Shown piece by piece: positions 54,697-64,000 of a stretch of DNA of 64,000 nt. The stretch is from Diplonema papillatum (taxonomy: Eukaryota > Euglenozoa > Diplonemea > Diplonemida > Diplonemidae), in contig JAPJBO010000026.1 of assembly GCA_030068145.1 (NCBI GenBank), forward strand, positions 310,001 through 374,000, read 5' to 3'. Positions within the stretch are counted from its first letter, which is position 1; the number at the start of each line of letters is the position of its first letter. A program made the translations under genes and the position numbers. The notes beneath the pieces are model-generated. The model was given only the letters and a program-made list of their open reading frames with translations. It was not told the DNA's origin and made no database searches.

Positions 54697-57600
54697 TCAG
54701 CGGTTGGCGCGAGAGCGCGGGTCGGGTGTCGGCTGTGCCGTGGGCACGGTGGGCCCGCTGCCTCGCTTCGCCTGCCCCATGCCCCGCAGCAGCTCTTCCC
54801 GGCGGTGCCGCCCTTCGTCCGGCCGCCACGAGCTGGAGCCCGCTGGCTTCGCTGAGCCGTTGACGTGCGGGAGCCGGCTCTGGCGCGCGTCCTCGTACTC
54901 CTGTTGCCGTTTGTTTGCAATTCTTCCACAATCCCATACGTGCAGGCACACGGATCAGTGCCTCTCGGCCTTTCGCCTACGTGGCAGCACCCAAGGGTTC
55001 CGATACCGATAGCTATTCTGGTTACAGTATGAGCCAATTCAGTTACAACGCTCGACAACGTTCGAACAGGCAAAGTGATTTATCTTGTTGCAGATTGGTC
55101 ACTTATAAACAATTTGCAATCGGCACGAGTTGCACATTTAAGAGGGGGGATGGGGGGTAGTTGATGGCAAAAGTAATCCATCAACACTTGGCAGGAGGAG
55201 GAGCTAACGAGCAAAAGGATTGCACACGTTGCCCTGACGTCGCTGCGCGAGCAACGTTTCGAACTTCGCCGTCATCGCGTCGTACATCTCCTTCTCTTCG
55301 GCCGCGCTCCGAGCGGAAGAAGAGGAAGACCTGCGGCGGTCGGGTCTCTGCGCGTCTCCGTTGGGCCGCACGCCTTCCCCGCCGCGGTGCTGCTGCGGCT
55401 GCCACAGGCCGGGCGCGGGCTCTGCGCGCGGCAGCAGCTTCGGCAGGCCCTGCTGCTCCGAACTGCCGCTCGAGCGCTTCCTGTGCAGGTCTTTCACGAC
55501 TTCGGCCAACCGCTTGCTTTTGATCAACTCGCGCACCCAGTTGACCTCGTCCTCCTCAGCCCTCCCCTCCGGGCGCAGCGGCGCCTGCCGCAGGGCGGGG
55601 ACCGCCGGCGCGCGCCGTTTCGAGGGGTTCTGGGGGCAGTTGGCGGTGTGGTGGTGCTGGAGGTACGGCAGCAGCGCGCGCGACGTCGCGGGGAGCCGGT
55701 GGGAGGGGTGCCCGCAGTGGGCGGGCGGAAGGGCTTTGCGGGCCCGCGGCGGCGGCGGGTGCTGGCTGGCGCCGGTGATGGTGCTGGCGAGCGACCCGCC
55801 GCGGCTCGCTTCGTCGCGCCGGAGCCACTCGGCCTCGTGCCGCCACGCCCGCGCCTGCAGCTCCCACTTGTCGGCCTCCATCGCCCGGCCGTTGGCCCGC
55901 GCCGCCTCCTCGCGCAGCGAGCCCAGCTCCTCGGCGACCGCCTTCCGCCACGCCTGCAGCCCCGCGTCCGCGGCGCCGTCGCACTGGCACCCGGCGGACA
56001 CCGCCTCAGGCCGGCGCGCGGCCCCCGGCGCCGGCTCCGGTTCCCGCCGCAGCTCGGCCTGGTGCAAGCCCGCCCGCAGCGCGGTGGGTGGCCCATCGGG
56101 CAGTTGGCACTGGCAGCCCCGGGCTGCGGTTGCAACGGGTGCTCTAGGTGCGCCTTGTGAGATATCCACGCTACTTGACGGATGCAGCACGTCGCGCTCG
56201 TTGGGTGCGTTTGGTGGTAACGAGGGTTCCGTCTGTCCGGCTGCATCTTGCGTTGGTGCTGGCAGTTCCAACTCCGCGATTCGCTCGGCAAGAAGCTCCG
56301 CGCGCGCTGTGCGCAGCGCGAGTTCCGTTTCGAGCGACGTGATGGCGGCTTGCATGCGGACCGCACTCCCGGCGTCGTTCTCGGTGCCGCGGTCGTCTGG
56401 CGGACGGCGTGCCTCAGGCGCGGCGGGGCTGCTCGCCTCCTTTGCGCAGCGGTCCCGGCAACACGCGACTTCTTCTTGCGCCTTTTCCAACATGCCCTCC
56501 AGCTTCCGGTTCTCCTCAGCGAGCGCCGCGCTGTCATCCCCAACGCCCGGCCGCTGCAACCGCACCGCCACCTCCTGCAGATAGGCGTTCTGCTCCCGGA
56601 GCAAGCGCAGGTCTTCCCCACGCGAGAGGAGCGACTCTGCAAGCGCGGCTCGTTCTGCTTCGAGTCGAGCCGTGTGGCTGTCGTCTTTTCGACGAGCATG
56701 CGCCGCTTCAAATTCGGCGACCTGCAGCTCGAGGCTCCGGCAACGAGCTTCGAGACCGTCGCGGGAGCGCACGGCGGCGCCACTCGCCGCGTCTGACTTG
56801 CGCAGCTGAGGCTCCGATTCCCGCGTCTCCTCCTCTGCATCATGCTGAGGGCCCGCAGCAGCGGCGCTCGATTCAGCTGCGCGGTCGGTCGGCCGTTGGT
56901 GGGCTGGCGGCGGGGTGTTTCGCGGTGCCGTGCTTTGGAGCAGCGCCTGCAGGGATTCTTTGTCGCGCTGCAGCTCGACGATGCGCGTTTCTGCCACGTG
57001 CAGGTGCGACTCGAGCACGACGGCTTCGTTCGAATGGCAGGACATGCGGGCCATAGCGTCCTCGAGCCTTTTGTTAGACGCGGCTAGGCGTTCTCGGTCC
57101 GCCTGCATCCCCGCCAGTCGCTCTAACGCTGCTGCGAGGGCCTTGGCCGTAGCTTCCTCTTTCCGGCGCAGGTCATCCGTTTCCGTGCGTTCGCGCTCTT
57201 CCAGATGGTGCTTCGACGCTTCTTCTGCTGCGCCTTGCTCGTTGCTCGATGGCTCTTCGGCTTCGTTCGAATGGGAAGACATGCGGGCCATAGCGTCCTC
57301 GAGCCTTTTGTGAGACGCGGCTAGGCGTTCTCGGTCCGCCTGCATCCCCGCCAGTTGCTCTAACGCTGCTGCGAGTTCCTTGGCCGTAGCTTCCTCTTTC
57401 CGTTCGCGCTCTTCCGTATGGTGTTTCGGCGCTTCTTCTGCTACGCCTTGCCCGTTGCTCGAAGGCGGTTCGGCTTCGTTCGAATGGAAAGACATGCGGG
57501 CCATAGCGTCCTCGAGCCTTTTGTTAGACGCGGCTAGACGTTCTCGGTCCGCCTGCATCCCCGCCAGTTGCTCTAATGCTGCTGCGAGTTCCTTGGCCGT

Positions 57601-58818
57601 AGCTTCCTCTTTTCGGCGCAGGTCGTCGGTTTCCGCGTGTTCGCGCTCTTCCAGATGGTGTTTCGGCGCTTCTTCTGCTGCGCCTTGCCCGCTGCTCGAT
57701 GGCGGTTCGGCTTTGTTCGAATGGGAAGGCATGCGGGCCATAGCGTCCTCGAGCCTTTTGTTAGACGCTGCCAGGCGATCTCGGTCCGCCTGCATCCCCG
57801 CCAGTCGCTCTAACGCCGCTGCGAGATCCATGGCCGTAGCTTCTTCTTTCCGGCGCAGGTCGTCGGTTTCGCGGTCGCGCTCCTTCGCATGGTGCGTCGG
57901 CGCTTCTTCTGCCGCGCCTCGCCCGTTGCGCGCGGGCGGCTCCTGCAGCAGCGCGGCCCCTGTCTCTGCCGGCCGCGGCGTTCGGTCGCCGGCTTCGCCC
58001 CCCGCATCGTCCGTCTCCTCCGGTGCTTCGAAATGGCAGGCGGCGGCTGGCTGGCTGCCGTGCTGAAGCCCGCGATCGTACAGCGGCGAAGGGGAGTGAG
58101 GCGTGCCGGGCGCCTGCAGCGCGGGATGCTCACTGAAAGTGAGAGTCGGAGAGTTGACTTCGCCCGGAGCCGGAGAAGCCAGGGAAGCCGAGTACAGCGA
58201 CGTTTGGTCGCCGTCGCCGTACTTCGACGAAGCCGCATTGCTTTGCTTCCTGTGCAGCAGCTCTGCAAACAAGCACTTGATGAGCTCGTTGTCTGAGATA
58301 CGCGCGAGATCGAATGCGTTTTTCCCGAAGTCGTTTGTGGCGCCGGCGTCGGCGTGGTACCGAAGGAGGAGGATGACCAGGTCGACCCTGCCTTTCGACA
58401 GGGCGAAGTGCAAAGGCGTGTTGCCGTTGCACGCTTTCACGTTGGGGTTGGCCCTCTTCCTGAGCAGCAGCCGCGCAATCTCTGACCGGCCGTGCAGGCA
58501 TGACCAGTGCAGTAGCGTCGCGTTGTAGACGCCTTCCCTCACTGTCAGCACGCGCGCCAGGGAGCACTCCTTCAGCACCAGGCGGAAGGTGGCTTCGTCC
58601 CCCGCCGACACTGCGCTGAAGAGCAACGCGTTCTCCGCATCCGCCTTCGGCAGGCTACCATCCGGTAAATTCATGTTGGCATCCCCTCGCTGCTTCCCCC
58701 CACCCGACTTCACGAGCTGGAAGATGGTCTGATTCGTCAGAGATTTACGTAAAGTCCTTTTGGCGCACGATGTCGACCCAGCGAAGCTGGTCTGTAGCGG
58801 TCTACTCCTACGGAGCAT
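54697..58818 (-). CDS. Ankyrin-repeat protein with long coiled coil, two exons
   Basis: Exons 55228-58818 and 54697-54900 (donor GTGTGC, acceptor GCAACAG, phase 0; RRQGN-EYEDARQS). If translation starts at the ATG at 58674 (MNLPDGSLPKADAENALL), which I favour because coding bias begins there, the protein has 1,216 residues; the ATG at 58818 adds 48. Three or four ankyrin repeats occupy residues 15-135 (ATLLHWSCLHGRSEIARLLL, GNTPLHFALSKGRVDLVILL). After a Pro-rich linker come four long repeats (57030-57880) of predicted coiled coil, then further heptad-rich and Ala/Arg-rich helix. Alternating ankyrin and coiled coil suggests a cytoskeletal or basal-body/flagellar scaffold (inference). Without the splice, the frame would end at 55204 after CNPFAR. 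Confidence 0.8.
57030..57890 (-). repeat. Four coding repeats of about 71-82 codons in the coiled coil
   Basis: Each unit contains RKEEATAKELAAALEQLAGM, QADRERLAASNKRLEDAMAR and an acidic linker (EAEPPSSNGQG, AAEEAPKHH). Units differ by loss or gain of the ETDDLRRK block, giving spacings of about 245, 213 and 234 bp. The high DNA identity indicates recent tandem growth. Confidence 0.9.
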
Positions 58819-59631
58819 TGCGTACTGTTCCGTGATGCTGGACGAAGCACTTTGTTTTGCAGCAGGATCCTGGAGTGCGTATCATAGCGTTTCACGGTGT
58901 GTTTGCTCAATCGACAACCCTGTCTTCCAAGCCTGCGGAGAATGTCAGATACTAAGGTCGCGCTTTTCCCAGCACCAAGCCGACCTGAGGGAATGGAGGA
59001 GAGCGTCCCCCAGTGAGACCGAGCGGTAACCAGGAAATATTTCGATCCTCGGCCAACGTATGCTTCCAGACCGAAGCTCGGTGCGGAAGATCGCGTTTCC
59101 CCTCATATCACTGGTTTCGTTGTTGCGTTTGCCTACAGGGCAGAACACGCGCAGAAAGGAACGGTGAAAGCTCGGATATACCCAGAACAGGACGAGCTAG
59201 GAGAGCAGGAGCAGGCCTTGGCTAGGGGAGACCACCGTTCATGCGACGACCAGCTCGTGGGCGCATGGGAACAACAAAAACGGCTAGTGGTGCAGGATGC
59301 TGCGTACTACTTATTTCGTCTTCACGTCTGAAGCACCGGATTCGCCCCAGCACGTGGGTGGATCCGGTTGGGACGAATCCGGCAGATGAGCGACGCTAAC
59401 GTGTATCGAGGAACTGCACGGGCACCAAGCTTCACGCGCTCGACGGTGACGGTCAGTCTTTCTGGTGTGGTACGGGAAGCTACTTTACCGCGAAAGCCGC
59501 GCTCTAAGCTACGGCAGTGACGACTTCCAGCGGACGACTAACGATGCAATTGGACGTGCATCTATTCAACCCCGTCTCTGTGATCCTTGGGAACGCCAGC
59601 AGCTGGGCTGGTGTTCCGGCTGACAATAACG
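58819..59631. other. Spacer, nothing recognised
   Basis: Short frames only. Confidence 0.45.
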
Positions 59632-60597
59632 TCAAAGCTCGAAGGTTTTATAGGGCTCGTCGCCAGTGTACACAGGACGTGGTCGGTCGGGGTCTGTCAG
59701 GTCCACATAGCCAAGGTAGCCCCGGTTTGAGATAGCGGATGACATGGCAATGTCTGCCGCGATGAGCGCCCCTTGACAGAAGACTCCGATTTGCCCCCCG
59801 CGTTGAATGGTGTGCCCGACGACGATCCGACTGATCGGTCCTTCGCCAGCGTCATCGAACGCACGCAGAGCTCCCCACACGTCATCGCAGTCACCAGTTT
59901 CGGCGCCATACACCTGGTCACGGTACCAGGGCAATCCAGAAGGGCCAAGGACAACATCTCGCCACGACCCCGATTGCATGGCTTCGGACGCACGCTTGTT
60001 CAAACGATCGACTCCCATCGACGCCAACGGCCCGGGCAGCCCACCGTGCACAAAGAGAGTGTCACCCTTCTTCGCAACCAGCGGGAAACGGAGGAGTTTC
60101 TGCCCGTATTCACCGGCCGGTGCCCATGCCTGCGACCAGGCCGTCCTCCCGCCGAACGACTTCATTTCCTGCGGGTTGACATACCGCAGGTCCCCGCTGA
60201 GGTTCATCAGCTCGTGGTTGCCGAGGATGGTCACTACCTCGCCGCCTGCCGCCGCCGCCTCGGCTTGCAGCCTTAGAAACAGATCCACGCACCCCGCAGA
60301 ATCGGTGCCGCGGTCCGTCAAATCGCCCAGCTGCACCACCACGGTCCGCCCTCCGATCCACGATCCGGCGTCGTCGACCACCCGTGCGAGTTTCAACACC
60401 CGCATCGCTGCGTCCAGGTCCCCGTGAAGGTCGCCGATCGCGATCGTCCTTCGCACCTCGCTGCCCGCAGCCGCGCATGCGCAGGTGAGGCAAACGAGCC
60501 ACGCCGCCCAACGGCCCGGCATGCCCGGGGATGGCGACGTCTCCGGGTGCCCCTCGAATGGGTTCCTCTTAGTAGTACTGTCAATGGGGCGGCGCAT
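59632..60597 (-). CDS. Calcineurin-like metallophosphatase (Shewanella-like/PPP type), secretory
   Basis: 321 residues from the ATG at 60597. A better start may be the in-frame ATG at 60522, where MPGRWAAWLVCLTCACAAAG is a classic signal peptide; the 25 residues before it look like 5' leader. Motifs in order: IAIGDLHGDLDAA, VQLGDLTDRGTDS, TILGNHELMNL, FVHGGLPG and VGHTIQRGG. These are the GDxHG, GDxxDRG, GNHE, HGG and GHT metal-binding blocks of PPP-type phosphatases. The short size and the Thr in DLTDRG fit the Shewanella-like (SLP) group, not PP1/PP2A/PP2B. It is predicted to dephosphorylate proteins or small phosphate esters in the secretory lumen or outside the cell. No intron is evident. 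Confidence 0.88.
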   Translation of the reverse strand: MRRPIDSTTKRNPFEGHPETSPSPGMPGRWAAWLVCLTCACAAAGSEVRRTIAIGDLHGDLDAAMRVLKLARVVDDAGSWIGGRTVVVQLGDLTDRGTDSAGCVDLFLRLQAEAAAAGGEVVTILGNHELMNLSGDLRYVNPQEMKSFGGRTAWSQAWAPAGEYGQKLLRFPLVAKKGDTLFVHGGLPGPLASMGVDRLNKRASEAMQSGSWRDVVLGPSGLPWYRDQVYGAETGDCDDVWGALRAFDDAGEGPISRIVVGHTIQRGGQIGVFCQGALIAADIAMSSAISNRGYLGYVDLTDPDRPRPVYTGDEPYKTFEL

Positions 60598-60639
60598 GCG
60601 TATTTGTTATTCGAAGGGGGGTTTTGAAGTCTCCGGAGA

Positions 60640-60745
60640 CTTTTGTATACCGTTTCGAGTTTTTAGGTGTTTTAACGTGTTTTGCGGCTACGGTCGACAG
60701 TCAAGACGGGTTGGCGTTCTTTCCTTGGGTGTGGGTATAGCTGGC
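60640..60745. repeat. R7 repeat upstream of the phosphatase gene
   Basis: CGTTTCGAGTTTTTAGG and CGTGTTTTGCGGCTACGGTC, then GACAGTCAAGACGGGTTGG, shared with 46430-46490. Confidence 0.6.
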
Positions 60746-60931
60746 ACCTGCCAGTTCGTCTGTTGAGTGATGTTTGAAGCTGTGGTTTCTGTGTCTTTAC
60801 TCACGCTTTTGCACTGGGGGTGCAGCCCATTTCCTGTTCTGGCCAGTCTTTTTTGGTATCTCCGTCCTCGACCGCACACGTGGATCACGGACATGTCAAC
60901 TGACGCTAGTTCATTCGTTGCGCAGTTCCAG
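60746..60931. other. Short spacer
   Basis: Nothing recognised. Confidence 0.35.
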
Positions 60932-61160
60932 GGGGTTTCGGGTTTTCATAAAAATAGAAATAAGTTATAGAATTCGATTTCAAGTGGCCGCAGTACTGTA
61001 CCTGTACTGTACAGTACTGGCGCGTCACGGTGTGTCACTGCTATTCGAAGCTTGCCACTCACCATCTCCGTAGTTTGATAAACGTGCACGCCGCCACCGC
61101 AAGCCTATATCTCACCACCCCCTCCGTTCCCGCCCGCGCATTGTTTACGTGCGCGGGCGA
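60932..61160 (+). repeat. R8 direct repeat, copy 1
   Basis: About 230 bp repeated 305 bp downstream (61237-61472): ATTTCAAGTGGCC, CTGTACTGTACAGT, GGCGCGTCACGGTGTGTCAC, CCGTAGTTTGATA, TATATCTCACCACCCCC, TTTACGTGCGCGGG. It contains the inverted pair CAGTACTGTAC / GTACAGTACTG. Confidence 0.85.
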
Positions 61161-61167
61161 CAGTGCA

Positions 61168-61197
61168 AAAGTCCCCTGATTCAAACCAGGGGACTTT
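61168..61197. other. Perfect 11-bp hairpin between R8 copies
   Basis: AAAGTCCCCTG, an 8-base loop, CAGGGGACTTT. The first arm recurs alone near 61564 (TAAAGTCCCCTGG). There is no evidence that it is transcribed. Confidence 0.7.
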
Positions 61198-61236
61198 GGA
61201 AACCCGGTTTCCCGGTTTCAGGAACCGGGTTTTTCC

Positions 61237-61472
61237 GGTTTCGGTTTTTCAAAAAAAATAGGAATAATTTATAAATTATGATTTCAAGTGGCCCCTGTAC
61301 TGTACTGTACTGTACAGTGACTGCAGATACATGGCGCGTCACGGTGTGTCACTGCAATTCGAAGCTTTTCACTTACCACTCCGTAGTTTGATAGACGTGC
61401 ACACCACCACCACCGCAAGCTTATATCTCACCACCCCCCTCCGTCCCCTTGTTTACGTGCGCGGGGCGACGG
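61237..61472 (+). repeat. R8 direct repeat, copy 2
   Basis: See 60932-61160. It differs mainly by small indels in the CTGTACTGTA and CACCACCACC tracts. Confidence 0.85.
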
Positions 61473-61597
61473 TTCCAAGCACTCAGACACCCACAGGCAC
61501 CGCAGAGCCCCAAAACCGGGTTTTTGGCTGAAACCGGCTTTTTTGCTCGGTCAGACAAAGAGCTAAAGTCCCCTGGGCAGTTCTCATCTCAAAAAAA

Positions 61598-62100
61598 GAA
61601 TAGTTGAGTTGCAGCTCTTGACAAAGATAGAGAGAGAGAGAGAGAGAGAGACGAGTTAGAGTGCAGGGACCATCTCTCCGGGGAGTTTCCGGTCTCCTCA
61701 CTTCTCTTCGCACTGCTACGGCGGGCGTAAGTCGCTCCGGAGGCGCGCTGCAGGTTGCGGCTCTGCTACAGTGAGTGGCGGCACCGGAGTTGGTGCTGCA
61801 GCGGGCGCTCTGGCCGGCGGGTGAGCTCGTCTCGCGGGAGATCGCCGCCTTGTAACGCTGCGGGCCCTCTTCTTTCTCGCGACTGCGCGGCCTACGGCGG
61901 CGGCTAACACCTTGATGGGAAACTTCAGCTTCCATTGAGCGAAGGCTACGTCCAGATAGATTTATTCTTCGCTTTTTCTCACGAACGGGGGGGTCGGTCC
62001 TGCTTTTGGCTTTGTAGGTTCTCCCGACTCCCCTATTCGTGGTCAGCACAAACTCAAGAGGTCTAGTCAACTATTCCCTGCAGTATTGGCATACTTTCAA
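61598..62100. repeat. R3 inverted-repeat element, shorter copy
   Basis: Left end GAATAGTTGAGTTGCAGCTC with a (GA)n tract at 61630. The right part (61960-62095) matches 38960-39000 plus 39655-39770: TTCTTCGCTTTTTCTCACGA, GGTCGGTCCTGCTTTTGGCT, ACTCAAGAGGTCTAGTCAAC. The 600-bp core with R4 seen at 38990-39660 is absent. Confidence 0.8.
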
Positions 62101-63666
62101 GAAAAGAAAACGCAGAACGTGGACAGTTACGACACACGGCGAAAAAAGAATAGAAGGGGGAAGGGGCGTGGGTGGGCAACAAAAAAAAAAGGACACAAAA
62201 AAAGTAGAAAAGAAGACGAAAAAAAACAGAAATCCAGCAACGGCGGAAGGCCAAACAGGGGAAAGAAAGACAAAACTAAAAAAGAAGGGGGGAAAAGAAT
62301 AACGCCGAGGCGCGGCACAGTGGGGGGTTGTACCCGTTTTCTGGCGAGCACATGCATTCTTTTTCTTGAACACGCATCTGAGACGAGACTGGCTTCGAGA
62401 AAACCTTGAAACCGGTTGAAGGGATGTAAAGACCCGTTTTCGGCAACCTTTCCGCCTTGGCACGATCGCGAAGACTAAAGCTGCTGTATTACGCCGGTGT
62501 ACATGCTGAGATCCGATTCTATCCTTTGATACAGACGAATGCTTCCCGGAACTCCATTGACAAAAGCGTTAAGGCCACTTCGCCTGTGGTTGGTGATCCC
62601 TTACGAGCTACGATCGGGTTTTGCCTTGAAGTGCTGCGCCGTGTTGAAACACAGCACTAGACGCAGACGACCCAAAGAAAATTACGCACGATTCGACGCT
62701 ACCTTGTGCTGATGTTCAACAAGCACCTGTGGTCAAAAAAAAAAACGTTTATTCGGGCACGTGGCTCTTGGTTTCCGCACAGTCCCCAGGCTTTGTACCA
62801 AAAAAAGGAGAAAGTGGCTGGATACAACAGAGTTGGGTGGCTGTAATGGAAAGTGGACAAGAAGCAGTGTGCAGACGATCGCATCCTTTGATATTTAAAT
62901 ACACACACTTGGGCGGCATGAGCAAATAAAAAAGAAGGGAGAAAACAAGCTGCTTCCAGCGTGTACGACGTGGTTTCCCTACTGGCTTCCCCTCGGTATT
63001 GGGTTTTTAGAGTTGACTCTTTTCCTTCTTGTCTCGCTATCCGAGTGCTGCCCCTTAAATTTCAAAGATCATGTGGCCCGAGAGAACGTGGCCCAATGAA
63101 TGAAGAGTGGCGTTGTCCTCATGGCGCTACCGAGTGCAAACCGTCCTTCATGCCCTACTTGGCAACGATCGCTCGAACGACAGGCCGCTTTTGCGCGATG
63201 ATCCTAAATGCAAATGAATGGCATGACGCTCTAGCCATAACATCGGCAAACGGGAGGGAAAGTGGACATCAGGAGTGCAAAAGAAGTAGACTGAGAAGAG
63301 GCTCGCGCGTGGCGGGGGCGGGGGAGGGGGGAGCATACAAAGAACGGTGGCAAAACAAGTGGCGCAAATTTTCAGAGAAAAGGCCGGGAAGGCTGGAGCG
63401 AGTTCCTTGAGGTGGAAACGCACCAGAGCTCCCCCCATGCCTGGTCTCGGTGGGAGACGAATCGTGGGAATTCGTACAGCCGAGAGGTTGTTCGTTGCGT
63501 ATTCTTCTTATCAAAGAGGGGAGTGGGAGGGGAAGGATCGCGTGATCCCGGCGCCCAGACACAAGAGCCGTGGCCTGTAAAAGACGCGCAGCAACTGGTT
63601 TTGACTTTGCTTGAGCGCTGCGCTGGGGGCGAGTCGAAGAGGAGCGGGTGGCTGAGTCCAGGTGGT
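62101..63666. other. Spacer without recognisable genes
   Basis: Begins with a purine-rich stretch (62100-62300). No coding bias or splice-supported exons. Confidence 0.45.
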
Positions 63667-64000
63667 CTACTGCCAGACGCTGTAGCGCTGCTGCACCCGC
63701 TCCGGGTAGTTGCTGACGGTGGCGGTGACGTCTTTGAGCTGCCTCAAGGTGACGACCGAATCGGACCCGCAGTAGCTGACGACTTCAGCAACGAGGGCCT
63801 CGGAGACTCTACTGTCGACGGCAAAGACGGCCTCGTGGATGTCAGGCACAGTCAGCTCGCCGGTGCGCGATCGGTCATAGAGGTTGAATGCCAGTTCGAC
63901 CTCCTCGACGGAGTTTTGGAGGCAGGTGTTTGCCTTGATCAACGCTTCGAACTCTTCGAAATTGATGAGGCCGGACTTGTCTTCATCCACCTCCTTGAAC
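63667..64000 (-). CDS. EF-hand calcium-binding protein, 3' end only
   Basis: Partial: the frame enters from beyond the window (FKEVDEDKSGLINFEEFEAL) and ends in TAG at 63667. It encodes about 110 residues. DEDKSGLINFEE is a canonical 12-residue EF loop with Asp at 1, 3 and Glu at 12. The next loop, DRSRTGELTVPD, has Arg at position 2 and 4 and Asp instead of Glu at 12, so it probably binds calcium weakly or not at all. The remaining helices (ALVAEVVSYCGSDSVVTLRQ) fit a diverged third hand. It looks like a calmodulin/centrin-like or flagellar EF-hand protein; the class cannot be fixed without the upstream part. Confidence 0.85.
   Translation of the reverse strand, partial: FKEVDEDKSGLINFEEFEALIKANTCLQNSVEEVELAFNLYDRSRTGELTVPDIHEAVFAVDSRVSEALVAEVVSYCGSDSVVTLRQLKDVTATVSNYPERVQQRYSVWQ

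Overview
This is eukaryotic nuclear DNA from a flagellated protist. Coding blocks are GC-rich and sit in less GC-rich, repeat-laden spacer. Genes are broken by GT-AG introns that share a donor close to GTDTGY. Two genes are cilium-specific: an RSPH10B-like radial spoke protein and SPEF1/CLAMP. The standard stop codons work. All thirteen well-supported genes lie on the minus strand. This polarity, with short UTR-like gaps in places, is what euglenozoans (for example diplonemids) or dinoflagellates would show. That assignment is inference; I did not find a spliced-leader gene, rRNA or tRNA.

Layout, low to high coordinates (all genes minus strand). A two-exon unknown disordered protein (1119-3682) has truncated copies of its 5' end beside it (3855-4870). 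Next come an RSPH10B-like MORN protein (5509-9433), an unknown two-exon protein with a basic N-terminus (10499-12056), and a short-chain dehydrogenase (14041-14841) with a broken tandem copy (13578-14017). A five-exon unknown protein with a basic N-terminus (16669-19631) is flanked by two broken copies of its last exon (15890-16265, 16440-16665). It is followed by a repeat-rich protein with 16-residue units (20980-23304). From 23.3 to 27.7 kb the sequence is almost all repeats.

A 1,091-codon Clu-like/kinesin-light-chain-type TPR protein follows (27844-31116). The 31.2-40.1 kb stretch is non-coding as far as I can see. It holds a foldback-like pair of inverted minisatellites (32009-32955), MITE-like elements and a nested inverted-repeat element. 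The remaining genes are a ubiquitin-specific protease (40138-42956), a serine racemase/threonine dehydratase (45235-46263) with a truncated 3' copy (44715-44960), SPEF1 (49755-50393), a multi-pass membrane protein (51745-53419), an ankyrin/coiled-coil protein (54697-58818), a calcineurin-like phosphatase (59632-60597), and the 3' end of an EF-hand protein running off the window (63667-64000).

The genes do not form a pathway; two of them belong to the axoneme. The most striking pattern is that four separate genes carry truncated tandem copies of one end, alongside several families of short inverted-repeat elements, some inside introns. Exon joins were worked out by hand from reading frame, phase and splice motifs and have no transcript support.
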